Notes: generated by a model not told the origin, from the sequence alone. A stretch of DNA of 13,895 nucleotides from an uncultured Eubacteriales bacterium (GCA_900321795.1 ONXO01000031.1:1-13895), one strand, 5' to 3'; shown: positions 6,487 to 13,700, counted from the stretch's first letter. Numbers and translations: made by a program.

Positions 6487-6515
6487 ATGATACTATATTA
6501 TTTAAAATTAATCAA
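6487..6515 (-). promoter_or_regulatory. Promoter of the DUF5684-like gene
   Basis: -35 TTGATT (6515-6510) and -10 TATCAT (6492-6487) with a 17-base spacer on the minus strand, about 24 bases before the ATG. Confidence 0.6.
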
Positions 6516-6525
6516 GTATATCTCT

Positions 6526-6551
6526 ATTTATTTCTTTTATTTATTTCTTTT
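6526..6551. repeat. 13-bp tandem duplication at the dnaI 3' end
   Basis: The unit atttatttctttt is present twice, head to tail, at 6526-6538 and 6539-6551. The dnaI stop codon spans the junction of the two copies, so the last codons of DnaI (KRNK) are repeated in the untranslated sequence after the stop. It looks like a recent slippage duplication. Confidence 0.85.
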
Positions 6552-7442
6552 ATTTTCCCCAATTAAACTAATAGGAACACTAAGTTGTTTAATTCTCTCA
6601 ATAATTCTTCTAGCTTTTATTTTTTCTTGTCCTACTATAGTTAAAGATAAATGTTCTTCTAACTCTTCTAAATTAAAATTAGATGTAAAGAAAGTAATTC
6701 TTTTATTATCCATTCTAGACTGAAGAAGTGTTCCTAGTATTTCATCTCTTGCCCACTGAGAGTTGTTCTCAGCGCCTATATCATCTATTAAAAGAACATC
6801 ACAATTTTCAACTTCATTATATATTTGTTCAAAAGAAATATTGCTACTATTAAATGAATCTTTTAGTTTCTTTAAAAGTGTCGGATAGTATACACTTACA
6901 CACAATGTTCCTTTTTTTGATAACTCATTTAAAACAGCGTTTAATATATAACTCTTACCACTTCCAAAAGATCCGTATAGATAGATTCCTTTGCAAAAAG
7001 GATACTCACTCATAAATTTCTTTATGTATTTTAATACTTCTACTCTAGAAGAATCATCTACATATATATCTTTCATCTTTGCGTTTCTAAGTAGCTCATT
7101 AGTTTCATAAAAGATGGTATTAGATTTATTTTTATCTTCTTCCTTTTTATATTTACAAGGTGTGAAAGAAAAAGTTAAAGAACTATCATTTATTGTAGGA
7201 TAATCTATATATCCTTTAACTTCATTCTTACATTCATTTAAACCTTTACAGCCTTTGCAGTTTTTAAGCTCCTTACAAGTGTTTTCTAACTTAGATGTAT
7301 ACTTCATTAAATCTTCTTCTTTCGCATTTAGTTTAAGCACTAATGAAGCAAATAAATCGTCTTCCATAGCGAGTTTAAAACTCTTAAAGTTAGCATCATT
7401 TATATCGTTCTTAGTTTTTAATAGTTCATTTACATCTTTCAT
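6537..7442 (-). CDS. dnaI: Primosomal helicase loader DnaI
   Basis: AAA+ ATPase that loads the replicative helicase onto single-stranded DNA at the origin and during restart, together with DnaB and DnaD. The N-terminal helicase-binding domain has a Cys cluster (Cys56, 62, 65, 71 and also 96) that probably binds zinc, as in Bacillus DnaI. The ATPase core shows Walker A GSFGSGKS (157-164), Walker B DVLLIDD (215-221), sensor-1 TSN (253-255) and a basic RRIIERI segment (278-284) in the arginine-finger/C-terminal region. The length of 301 is typical. Its ATG overlaps the TGA of dnaB (ATGA), and AAGGAG inside dnaB is its ribosome binding site, so the two are translationally coupled. The 3' end carries a 13-bp duplication. 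Confidence 0.95.
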   Translation of the reverse strand: MKDVNELLKTKNDINDANFKSFKLAMEDDLFASLVLKLNAKEEDLMKYTSKLENTCKELKNCKGCKGLNECKNEVKGYIDYPTINDSSLTFSFTPCKYKKEEDKNKSNTIFYETNELLRNAKMKDIYVDDSSRVEVLKYIKKFMSEYPFCKGIYLYGSFGSGKSYILNAVLNELSKKGTLCVSVYYPTLLKKLKDSFNSSNISFEQIYNEVENCDVLLIDDIGAENNSQWARDEILGTLLQSRMDNKRITFFTSNFNLEELEEHLSLTIVGQEKIKARRIIERIKQLSVPISLIGENKRNK

Positions 7443-8734
7443 TTGTACTCCTTCAAGAAACTTTCTAATTCTTCTTTCTCTTCTATATTCATTTCTTTCT
7501 TCTCTATATTTTTGTTAAACCAGTCAGGTGTTATTTCACTTTTTTCTTTAGCCTTCTTTTCTTCTTTAATTCTACTAAGTTTCTTATGTGTTTTCTCTGC
7601 TATTTCCATAGCTTCTTTAGCAGTTTCTATTCCCTTTCTCTTCCATTCACCAGCGATAGTCTCAATATAAGCCTTAACTAAGCGATTATTTTGCGTTTTT
7701 AATACATAATCAATTAAAACATTAACTACAGCAGGATTAAGCTTTAAATCCACTATAAGCATCTCTAACACTTTCATATCTCTTTCAGTAGGCTTAGCAC
7801 CTTTATATTTACTCTTTAAAAAGTCATAAGGATTAGTAGTTTCAAATACATTAATTAATTTACCAATAAAACTATTATCCCCTTTAGCGCTTCTTAAATG
7901 ATCAGGTTGACTTTTAAAAATTAAAGAAGGAAGTCTACCATCATTATTAAACTCATAATATCTTCTTGCTTTATTCTTAAGCTCTTCCCTATCAATAAGC
8001 CCCTTTTCATTTAAACATACTTTAGCTATGTCAGCCATTGTAAAAGGGTCTAGTTTATATAAAAATGCTAGATTAGTAATTAATTCCTTTACGGTTTTAG
8101 TTAATGCTTTATCATTCATTATTTTACTAGGCATGCTACTTAAAAAAACATCAAAATCAAAAAGGCTTTCATATTCAAGTCCTCTTTTGTTCTTACTAGC
8201 TATTTCATCTTTATTTTCAAGCTCAAATGCTGTATAACTCTTACTATCAAAAGTCATATCAAATGGACTAGTTATATCAGAATAACCACTTAAATCTATC
8301 TTTGGCACTTTAAAATATGACTTGATTCTTAAATATTCTTCTTTACCTACATTATTATAAAACACCATATTGAAAATAGGATGATTAAAAAACTCATGTG
8401 CAGTTATTGGACTAAATAATTCATAAACATATGAATTAACACTGCCTTCCATATAATAAGCTTTTAATAAGCCTATACCTTCTAACTTTATTCTTGCTTC
8501 TTTTAAACTTTCTAAGTTTTCTCCCAAAGTTGTCATTAAATGATGATGTGTTAGCTCTTCAGAAATATAACCATTAGCCTTAAGTTCGTGATATAAAGTA
8601 TTATATAGAGTAATTGCTTTATTACCAATAATAGGCATATAAAGCAAATTTAAAACAAGTTTATCGTTTTCATTTAATAAACTTTTATTAACTACTTGAT
8701 ATATGTCTGCAGGTAATAGTGTAACTTTTTTCAT
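7439..8734 (-). CDS. dnaB: Replication initiation and membrane attachment protein DnaB (DnaB/DnaD family)
   Basis: Firmicute primosome protein (not the helicase called DnaB in E. coli) that acts with DnaD and DnaI to load the helicase at the origin. The N-terminal winged-helix region (about 1-110) is followed by a variable middle part. The conserved DnaB/DnaD C-terminal domain (about 302-372) contains the family motif YIETIAGEW at 356-364. A charged Lys/Glu-rich helical tail follows (about 375-431). The length of 431 is close to the usual 430-470. GGAGG lies seven bases before the ATG, and an extended -10 promoter is at 8759-8787. The TGA stop overlaps the dnaI start and shows that TGA is not read as Trp here. 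Confidence 0.93.
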   Translation of the reverse strand: MKKVTLLPADIYQVVNKSLLNENDKLVLNLLYMPIIGNKAITLYNTLYHELKANGYISEELTHHHLMTTLGENLESLKEARIKLEGIGLLKAYYMEGSVNSYVYELFSPITAHEFFNHPIFNMVFYNNVGKEEYLRIKSYFKVPKIDLSGYSDITSPFDMTFDSKSYTAFELENKDEIASKNKRGLEYESLFDFDVFLSSMPSKIMNDKALTKTVKELITNLAFLYKLDPFTMADIAKVCLNEKGLIDREELKNKARRYYEFNNDGRLPSLIFKSQPDHLRSAKGDNSFIGKLINVFETTNPYDFLKSKYKGAKPTERDMKVLEMLIVDLKLNPAVVNVLIDYVLKTQNNRLVKAYIETIAGEWKRKGIETAKEAMEIAEKTHKKLSRIKEEKKAKEKSEITPDWFNKNIEKKEMNIEEKEELESFLKEYK

Positions 8735-8758
8735 AGGTTATCCTCCATAGTCAAATTT

Positions 8759-8787
8759 ATTCTATCACAAACAAAATCTTAAAACAA
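8759..8787 (-). promoter_or_regulatory. Promoter of dnaB-dnaI
   Basis: -35 TTGTTT (8787-8782) and extended -10 TGATAGAAT (hexamer 8764-8759) with a 17-base spacer on the minus strand. It begins in the T-rich tail of the preceding terminator. Confidence 0.6.
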
Positions 8788-8810
8788 TAATAAAAGCTCC
8801 CACAGGAGCT
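8788..8810 (-). terminator. Intrinsic terminator of the surface-protein gene
   Basis: A 6-bp GC-containing stem AGCTCC/GGAGCT (8810-8805 and 8800-8795) with a 4-base loop is followed on the minus strand by TTTATTATTGTTTT. It lies about 50 bases after the stop codon at 8862; nothing else is seen in that gap. Confidence 0.7.
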
Positions 8811-8859
8811 AAATTAATAAATTTTTATAGTGTCACATTTTTACTTACTAGTTTGATTA

Positions 8860-10659
8860 TTACTCAGCAAGTCCTAACTCATATGGCTGAGCGGCACTTC
8901 CGTTTCCACTGGTTACAAGGATATCAGAGTATATGGAAATGACTGGGCGAACAACATATGCTGAGTTTGCAACAATGCCACTGGATATTCGTCCTGCATA
9001 AGCAGAACCGTTAATGCTCCATGTGACAACTGCATTTCCATCTTTTTGAACCCAATGTGGACTCATAGTCCACCACATTTTATTATTAGTAGCTGAGGAA
9101 GGTGTCGAAGCTGCATTTAAATAGTACCATGCAGTGGCATTGTTAGCACTTGCTTTCCCACCAGCAAACGCTATTTCATCAGCTGTTATTAATGCTACTG
9201 GAGCATCAGCAAGCTTTCCATTTCCAACAGTATTATCAGCTGAAAATTTGTCTAGTTTTCTATTTGCATCACTTTCATTTGTAAAATAAGAACCGAAACC
9301 ATTTTTAGTTACTCCGCATGCATATGATGGATTATAGTTTGCTCCTCCATATGTGGTATCAGTGCCAATTCTCTCATAAGAGGCAAAAGGAATATGTTTC
9401 TGATTATAATCTGTTGCATAGTTAAATGAACTGTTTACGCTTCTATCATTACAATATATTGCTTTTGTGTTTACATAATCATTATATGTTGTACCAGATG
9501 TTTTTATGTTGGCCGTATACCATGCATCTATTACTCCTTTTATTGTAGAAGGATTTGTGTTTGATCTATCTATTGCAGTAGTAATTCCTGTAGTTCCATT
9601 CATATATCCAACGTATGTTGAATCATTCGTTACACTATTGTAAGCACTTTTGGCAATATATCCATCTTTCGTATCAACTGATGTACCAGCATACAAAAGC
9701 CTTACTCCTCCACCTTCTATTTCTTCATTAGTACGGACGATTCTCCAGTACATATCATCTCCTGCTAAATATAGCTTGTGGCAGTTGGTATTATATGAAG
9801 AGCTTGTACAAGCACTTTCGGTATTATATACTTCACTATTACCACTTGAGTTATATCCTACCCATTGTGTTGAATCAACTGCATATTTTCCAAACTTTAC
9901 CCAGTTGTTTGTGGCATTTCCTGCATAATAATATACCGTGCTATTGTCTTCCGTATTATTTGTCTTAAAAAATGTAGTAGACCCTGTGTATGCAACAGAA
10001 AAATCACTTCTTTCAGGTACTGTCGACTCATTAGTTGCATTATTTTGCTCTAGAATTTGATCAACTAGTGTCTTTGAACTAGAGCATGTTCCATTATGGC
10101 CATTTGCTACTATATGACCTGTAAACGTTCTACTGCTTTCCTCTCCTGTAAGAATTGAAGACTGATCTTTAGTGTTTGAGTATGAAAGCCATAAAGTCAA
10201 TGTATAATTATGTGTGCTTGTATCTTTGGAAATATATACATTTTTTATAAGTGACTTACTAGAACCAGCAGATAGACCGGCAAGTGTTCCGGTATATGTA
10301 ACTGTTCCATCAGTAATTTTATATTTAAACCATTCGTTTTTTAAATTATTTCCGATAGAATCCACTACTAAACTTAATGAATAACAGCCATCTAAATTGC
10401 TATCTTCACTTCTTGATACAGTAAACGCATTTCTATAAGCATATGAACTAGTATCTACAGTACTTTCTAATATAGGTCTAAATACTATATTTGGACTTAT
10501 ATTTGAATCAGATATATCTAAATCAAATATTCCACTTACTACATTTATATTTGCTCCATTTCCTATTATATTTGGTGTAAAATATGCTAAACTAATACCT
10601 AATGCAACTACAAGTATTATACTTATTATTGATATAATAATATATTTTTTATTCATCAT
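8860..10659 (-). CDS. SipW-type signal surface protein with lectin-like C-terminal module (599 aa)
   Basis: A secreted or membrane-anchored surface protein. Residues 6-24 are a hydrophobic segment followed by LAYFTPNIIGNGANINVVSG and FDLDIS, the pattern of SipW-dependent signal peptides of TasA/camelysin-type proteins. Residues about 50-200 form a beta-rich, Ser/Thr-rich domain. From about 245 a second module starts (NNWVKFG, then YWRIVRTNE and GVRLLYAGT). Near the end come LITADEIAFAGG, WWTMSP and YVVRPVISI (residues 490-576), which resemble C-type-lectin or sulfatase-modifying-enzyme-like folds. Six Cys (92, 192, 284, 293, 403, 448) could form disulfides. No LPXTG or C-terminal anchor. Two adjacent ATGs are possible; AAGGAAG suits the first. 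Base composition changes along the gene, from AT-rich 5' to clearly less AT-rich 3'. No sipW lies in the window. Ligand unknown. Confidence 0.8.
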   Translation of the reverse strand: MMNKKYIIISIISIILVVALGISLAYFTPNIIGNGANINVVSGIFDLDISDSNISPNIVFRPILESTVDTSSYAYRNAFTVSRSEDSNLDGCYSLSLVVDSIGNNLKNEWFKYKITDGTVTYTGTLAGLSAGSSKSLIKNVYISKDTSTHNYTLTLWLSYSNTKDQSSILTGEESSRTFTGHIVANGHNGTCSSSKTLVDQILEQNNATNESTVPERSDFSVAYTGSTTFFKTNNTEDNSTVYYYAGNATNNWVKFGKYAVDSTQWVGYNSSGNSEVYNTESACTSSSYNTNCHKLYLAGDDMYWRIVRTNEEIEGGGVRLLYAGTSVDTKDGYIAKSAYNSVTNDSTYVGYMNGTTGITTAIDRSNTNPSTIKGVIDAWYTANIKTSGTTYNDYVNTKAIYCNDRSVNSSFNYATDYNQKHIPFASYERIGTDTTYGGANYNPSYACGVTKNGFGSYFTNESDANRKLDKFSADNTVGNGKLADAPVALITADEIAFAGGKASANNATAWYYLNAASTPSSATNNKMWWTMSPHWVQKDGNAVVTWSINGSAYAGRISSGIVANSAYVVRPVISIYSDILVTSGNGSAAQPYELGLAE

Positions 10660-10682
10660 ATCAGCTTCCTTATCATAAATAT

Positions 10683-10711
10683 ATTTTACAAAAAAATAGA
10701 AAGTAAATCAA
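10683..10711 (-). promoter_or_regulatory. Promoter of the surface-protein gene
   Basis: -35 TTGATT (10711-10706) and -10 TAAAAT (10688-10683) with a 17-base spacer on the minus strand, about 24 bases before the ATG. The -35 is exactly the 6-base loop of the upstream terminator hairpin. Confidence 0.65.
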
Positions 10712-10723
10712 TACTTTCTATTT
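10690..10723 (-). terminator. Intrinsic terminator of the thioredoxin-fold gene
   Basis: A perfect 12-bp stem (10723-10712 with 10705-10694, AAATAGAAAGTA and its complement), a 6-base loop and a run of seven T on the minus strand. It starts 12 bases after the stop codon. Confidence 0.85.
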
Positions 10724-10735
10724 AACTTTACAAAA

Positions 10736-11272
10736 TTACTTTAATACATTTTCTATTTCTTGCATTCCTATGTAAGACTCTATAATTTTACCGTTTCTAA
10801 CTAATAATAATGTACTATCACTAATTTTTAAGTCACTTACTTTGTCTACATTGGTTACTGTAGTATCACTTACTATACTTCTATTTAATCCATCAGACAA
10901 ATCAACTTTATAAATTTTAGTATTATCTTCATTTGATTTAAATGATGAAATAAGAGCTTCTATATACATAGAATTTTCTTTAAAATTATAAATAGCGACA
11001 TAGTATTCATTTTCACTTCTATTTAGTATTGTTCCAGCTTCAATTGTTTCATAACTTATTGTAGCATCTTGAATAGCAGGCTTGCTATAGTGTTCATCAA
11101 ACCACCCTAACTTATTAGCCCCAATTGTAAGTAAATAAATTAGTAAAAATATTCCAGATACTACTAAGACAATTATTACTAGCTCCTTTATTTGTTTAGC
11201 CGTATTAACTCCTTCTTTTATTCTTTTTTCTTCTTTTGTAGCTTTAACTACTCTTATATTTCTATTTGCCAT
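10736..11272 (-). CDS. Membrane-anchored thioredoxin-fold protein without cysteines (178 aa)
   Basis: A charged cytoplasmic N-terminus (1-30), one membrane helix (about 31-52) and an outside domain. The last part has the thioredoxin-like pattern: strand YYVAIYNF (90-97) where the active-site loop should follow, KIYKVDLSD (119-127), and STLLLVRNGKIIESYIG (153-169) as the central strand-turn-strand. The usual CxxC is absent and the protein has no Cys at all, so it cannot be a disulfide exchanger; binding or scaffold roles are possible. I place the start at 11272 rather than at the upstream in-frame ATG at 11299. AAGAAGAGG lies just before 11272, and the upstream ATG would sit within or before the candidate promoter. 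Single-gene unit between the lipoprotein and the surface protein. Confidence 0.75.
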   Translation of the reverse strand: MANRNIRVVKATKEEKRIKEGVNTAKQIKELVIIVLVVSGIFLLIYLLTIGANKLGWFDEHYSKPAIQDATISYETIEAGTILNRSENEYYVAIYNFKENSMYIEALISSFKSNEDNTKIYKVDLSDGLNRSIVSDTTVTNVDKVSDLKISDSTLLLVRNGKIIESYIGMQEIENVLK

Positions 11273-11289
11273 ATTTATACCTCTTCTTA

Positions 11290-11319
11290 ATAATAACACG
11301 AAAGTACAATTAATTTCAA
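11290..11319 (-). promoter_or_regulatory. Candidate promoter of the thioredoxin-fold gene
   Basis: -35 TTGAAA (11319-11314) and extended -10 TGTTATTAT (hexamer 11295-11290) with an 18-base spacer on the minus strand. Initiation would fall inside the ribosome binding site, leaving a leader of about 11 bases, so another promoter may be the real one. Confidence 0.35.
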
Positions 11320-11330
11320 TATGGAAAAGT

Positions 11331-11355
11331 AAAAATAAGCATTTAAGCTTATTTT
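11331..11355 (-). terminator. Intrinsic terminator of the lipoprotein gene
   Basis: A 9-bp stem AAAATAAGC/GCTTATTTT (11355-11347 and 11340-11332) with a 6-base loop, then T-rich sequence on the minus strand. The TAA stop (11351-11349) is inside the 5' arm. Confidence 0.75.
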
Positions 11356-12350
11356 GTTACGGCTACTGTAGCTGTTGAAGATGCTATTTGAAGTAGTTCT
11401 TCTTTAGTAAGAGTATCACCTATTAAATAATATTCTCTACCATTTTCATTCCAATTAAGTGAACTTTCAGTCATTACTCCTAAAACATTACCATACTGTG
11501 CTACTTCTCCACTAACTGCTGTCGTTTCATGTGCCTTACTAGCTTTTGCATTTTCTTCTATTAGAATAAATGGTTTGACTCCTGTATAAGTTAGTATTAC
11601 TCTTTCACTACCAGAAGTTGTCACTACTTCTTCTCCACTATATTTAGTACCATTAGGTAAGTACATCGGATAGACTATATCATCAACTTTTGAAGAAGTA
11701 CTTATTGTATTATTGGCATTACTATCATTTGATGGTTCTTTTATATTATTAGCTAATGCAAAATATTTCTTTTCGTATTTTGTTTTAGTATCTATTTTAG
11801 TAATTACCATAGTTATTGAATCTAAACCTTTAGAATTTTTAACGACTACTTTACTAGGTAATTTATCTTTACCAATAGTTACTATTTGTGTTTTTAAATC
11901 AGTATTATTAGGATAATTCACTTTACTAGTTATTTCATAAGTGTCATCTTTACTAACAATATTTCTTTCTGCATCTTCTGTTATGTCTTTAAGAATAGTT
12001 TCTAATATATAACTTTGTGAACTATTTGTAGGCCACTCACTTTGGAATTTAAAACTTTTGTTAAGCGATGGTGTAACTACATATACTCCCTCTTCATTCT
12101 TAAGTATAATCTGTTCATGATTGTTTTCTTTATTAACTAAAGATACTCTATAATAATTTCCTTTTAAATAAGTTACGTCAACACTATAATTATACTTATC
12201 TTCATTATTTGCTATTGTTAGATCTCCTATTAAATGATAATTACTAAGACCATTAATAGTTGTTTCTACATCTGCAATTATATTATCGCTTTTTTTACCA
12301 CACCCCACTAATAATATACAAGAAATAAGAACCAAAAATATCTTTTTCAT
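11349..12350 (-). CDS. LolA/RseB-fold lipoprotein (333 aa)
   Basis: A lipid-anchored outer-face protein. The signal peptide MKKIFLVLISCILLVGC ends in the lipobox LVGC with lipidated Cys17, followed by GKK. Residues about 22-205 have alternating beta strands of the LolA/LppX/RseB half-barrel type (DVTYLKGNYYRVSLVN, EGVYVVTPSLNKSFKF, LPSKVVVKNSKG). A Ser/Asn-rich linker (about 205-217) leads to a C-terminal domain (219-333) starting YPMYLPNG and ending with GREYYLIGDTLTKEELLQIA, as in MucB/RseB and DUF4367-like domains. Such proteins bind hydrophobic or cell-wall ligands or regulate anti-sigma factors; the actual role here is unknown. AAAGGAGG is close to the ATG. Own promoter (12378-12406). 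Divergent from the DUF378 gene. Confidence 0.8.
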   Translation of the reverse strand: MKKIFLVLISCILLVGCGKKSDNIIADVETTINGLSNYHLIGDLTIANNEDKYNYSVDVTYLKGNYYRVSLVNKENNHEQIILKNEEGVYVVTPSLNKSFKFQSEWPTNSSQSYILETILKDITEDAERNIVSKDDTYEITSKVNYPNNTDLKTQIVTIGKDKLPSKVVVKNSKGLDSITMVITKIDTKTKYEKKYFALANNIKEPSNDSNANNTISTSSKVDDIVYPMYLPNGTKYSGEEVVTTSGSERVILTYTGVKPFILIEENAKASKAHETTAVSGEVAQYGNVLGVMTESSLNWNENGREYYLIGDTLTKEELLQIASSTATVAVTK

Positions 12351-12377
12351 AAACCCTCCTTTTGTTATTCATACTAC

Positions 12378-12406
12378 ATTATAGTTAATTACTATTAAAA
12401 TATGAA
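12378..12406 (-). promoter_or_regulatory. Promoter of the lipoprotein gene
   Basis: -35 TTCATA (12406-12401) and -10 TATAAT (12383-12378) with a 17-base spacer on the minus strand, about 28 bases before the ATG. Confidence 0.6.
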
Positions 12407-12421
12407 TAATATTTATTTTTT

Positions 12422-12438
12422 TGTTTAAAATATAAACA
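12422..12438. promoter_or_regulatory. 17-bp inverted repeat before the DUF378 gene
   Basis: TGTTTA and TAAACA form perfect 6-bp arms around AAATA, ending two bases before the ribosome binding site aggagg (12441-12446). It could be a repressor site or a weak leader hairpin. I see no convincing plus-strand promoter in 12351-12421. Confidence 0.4.
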
Positions 12439-12452
12439 TAAGGAGGAATTAT

Positions 12453-12662
12453 ATGCAAACATTACAAAAAGTATGTTTAGCCCTTACAATTATAGGTGCA
12501 ATTAACTGGGGATTAGTAGGACTATTCAGTTTTAACCTAGTTGAAGCTATTTTAGGTGTTGATACACTTCTTACCAATGTTGTATACACATTTGTAGGGC
12601 TAGCTGGTATTATTAACATAGGTCTTCTTTTAATGCCTTTTGAAGAAACAGCACATAAATAA
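12453..12662 (+). CDS. DUF378 (YuzA-like) membrane protein (69 aa)
   Basis: A tiny two-helix membrane protein. Helix 1 (about 6-26) contains the family hallmark IIGAINWGLVGLF, and helix 2 (about 40-62) contains VVYTFVGLAGI, both as in DUF378/YuzA proteins. Length of about 70 is normal. Function of the family is unknown. It is the only plus-strand gene; aggagg lies six bases before the ATG and a strong terminator follows at 12695. Divergent from the lipoprotein gene and convergent with the PH-domain gene. The minus-strand frame over the same bases is a shadow. Confidence 0.9.
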   Translation: MQTLQKVCLALTIIGAINWGLVGLFSFNLVEAILGVDTLLTNVVYTFVGLAGIINIGLLLMPFEETAHK

Positions 12663-12692
12663 AAAAAAGACAAATAAGTTATAACCTATTTG
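12661..12692 (-). terminator. Terminator of the PH-domain gene
   Basis: Hairpin 12692-12671 (CAAATAGGT with its partner, nine pairs including one G-U) is followed on the minus strand only by TCTTTTTTTT. It lies beyond the hairpin that serves the convergent gene. Confidence 0.65.
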
Positions 12693-12694
12693 CC

Positions 12695-12722
12695 TAAGAG
12701 CTTTTATAAGCTCTTATTTTTT
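12695..12722 (+). terminator. Terminator of the DUF378 gene
   Basis: A perfect 9-bp stem TAAGAGCTT/AAGCTCTTA (12695-12703 and 12708-12716) with loop TTAT and six T on the plus strand. It overlaps the stop codon of the convergent gene (12714-12716). Confidence 0.85.
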
Positions 12723-13622
12723 GTATTCAGTACTATTATAAGTTAATGTTTTCTTTGAATATTTCATATCTAGTGTTCTACTTCTGTTATATTTATAGTA
12801 AGTTCCTGAAGTATATTCATAAGTCAATAGTACTCTATCTTCTTCTTTATAATATTTCCATGAACATCCAGTAACATCATCAGAAACTATTCCTGTTAAA
12901 CTACAAGTTTTATCGCTTTCTAAAACGATTTTAGTCTCTCCATTTTTATAAGTTCCTGGAATGCTTCTTTCAGTAGAGAAAATGTAATTAAAGAATCTCA
13001 CTACACCAAGTAAAGCAATTACGGCTGCCAAAGCAATTGCGGCATATTTAAGTAGCTTACTTTGTAAAGATAATATGTTTTTCTCTTCATACTTATTTTC
13101 TACAGGTAATTTATCTTCACTTATTCTCTTTGTTAACTCATCTTTAAATTCTTGGTTTGTCCATGTAAAGAATATTACAGGTAATTTTCCATATTGGAAT
13201 ATCCAAATACTTCTAAAAATCCAGAATATTTTAATAGTTTTTACTCTAGTAATCTTATTTAATGGTATGCTTGTTTCATGTCTGATAAGAGGCCAATATT
13301 CTTCTTTATAAACTTGTGTTTCTGTTAGACAAAGTACAGTTTTTACTGCACACTTATAGAACCAGTTAAATATAAAATAAGTAATAATAATTCCAATTAA
13401 TACTCCTAGTTCGCCAAATACTTTTGCCCAGAATCCATATTCTAAACTAGACATATCTCCGCTGAAGTTAGCATATGTAGATGCAACTAGTATTAAGAAC
13501 AATATTACTAAGTAAATTTTATCTAAAACAGATATAAATAATAATCTAGATGTAATTACAGGTCTTACTTTCCTTTCTTCATTTTCATTAACTTTTTCTT
13601 TTACTTCTACTTCTTTTTTCAT
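12714..13622 (-). CDS. Membrane protein with bacterial PH domain (302 aa)
   Basis: A charged N-terminus (1-22), two membrane helices (about 33-50 and 67-87), then a cytoplasmic bacterial PH-like domain (about 91-165, with LTETQVYKEE and the IPLNKITRVKTIK strand typical of DUF304/YdbS-type domains). A third helix lies at about 190-213. The last 85 residues are probably outside: IPGTYKNGETKIVLESDKTC, two Cys (240 and 253), then WKYYKEEDRVLLTYEY, like a small lipocalin-type beta domain. I place the start at 13622: AGAAAGGAG lies just upstream, and the in-frame ATG at 13673 lies inside the promoter -35. Its own promoter and terminator make it a single-gene unit. Function not known; a membrane sensor or scaffold is possible. 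Confidence 0.8.
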   Translation of the reverse strand: MKKEVEVKEKVNENEERKVRPVITSRLLFISVLDKIYLVILFLILVASTYANFSGDMSSLEYGFWAKVFGELGVLIGIIITYFIFNWFYKCAVKTVLCLTETQVYKEEYWPLIRHETSIPLNKITRVKTIKIFWIFRSIWIFQYGKLPVIFFTWTNQEFKDELTKRISEDKLPVENKYEEKNILSLQSKLLKYAAIALAAVIALLGVVRFFNYIFSTERSIPGTYKNGETKIVLESDKTCSLTGIVSDDVTGCSWKYYKEEDRVLLTYEYTSGTYYKYNRSRTLDMKYSKKTLTYNSTEYKK

Positions 13623-13644
13623 AAATAGACTCCTTTCTAATATC

Positions 13645-13673
13645 ATTTTAAAATATATGCTATTTAAAGTCAA
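13645..13673 (-). promoter_or_regulatory. Promoter of the PH-domain gene
   Basis: -35 TTGACT (13673-13668) and -10 TAAAAT (13650-13645) with a 17-base spacer on the minus strand, about 22 bases before the chosen ATG. Confidence 0.7.
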
Positions 13674-13700
13674 TTAGAAAAATTAATATTTGATGTTATA

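Noticed and set aside
7439..7442. Mycoplasma-type code with TGA as Trp
   Set aside because: dnaB ends in TGA exactly at the coupled dnaI start, and Trp codons in the genes are TGG.
8860..9200. C-terminal lectin-like module as the variable region of a diversity-generating retroelement
   Set aside because: The fold suits a DGR target, but no template repeat, reverse transcriptase or accessory gene is in the window.
11273..11299. Longer N-terminus of the thioredoxin-fold protein from the ATG at 11299
   Set aside because: No ribosome binding site; AAGAAGAGG directly precedes the ATG at 11272.
12449..12673. Minus-strand open frame of 74 codons over the DUF378 gene
   Set aside because: It is the shadow of a recognised family on the other strand, and has no ribosome binding site.
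13623..13673. Longer N-terminus of the PH-domain protein from the ATG at 13673
   Set aside because: That ATG lies in the -35 of the promoter, and the ATG at 13622 has a strong ribosome binding site.
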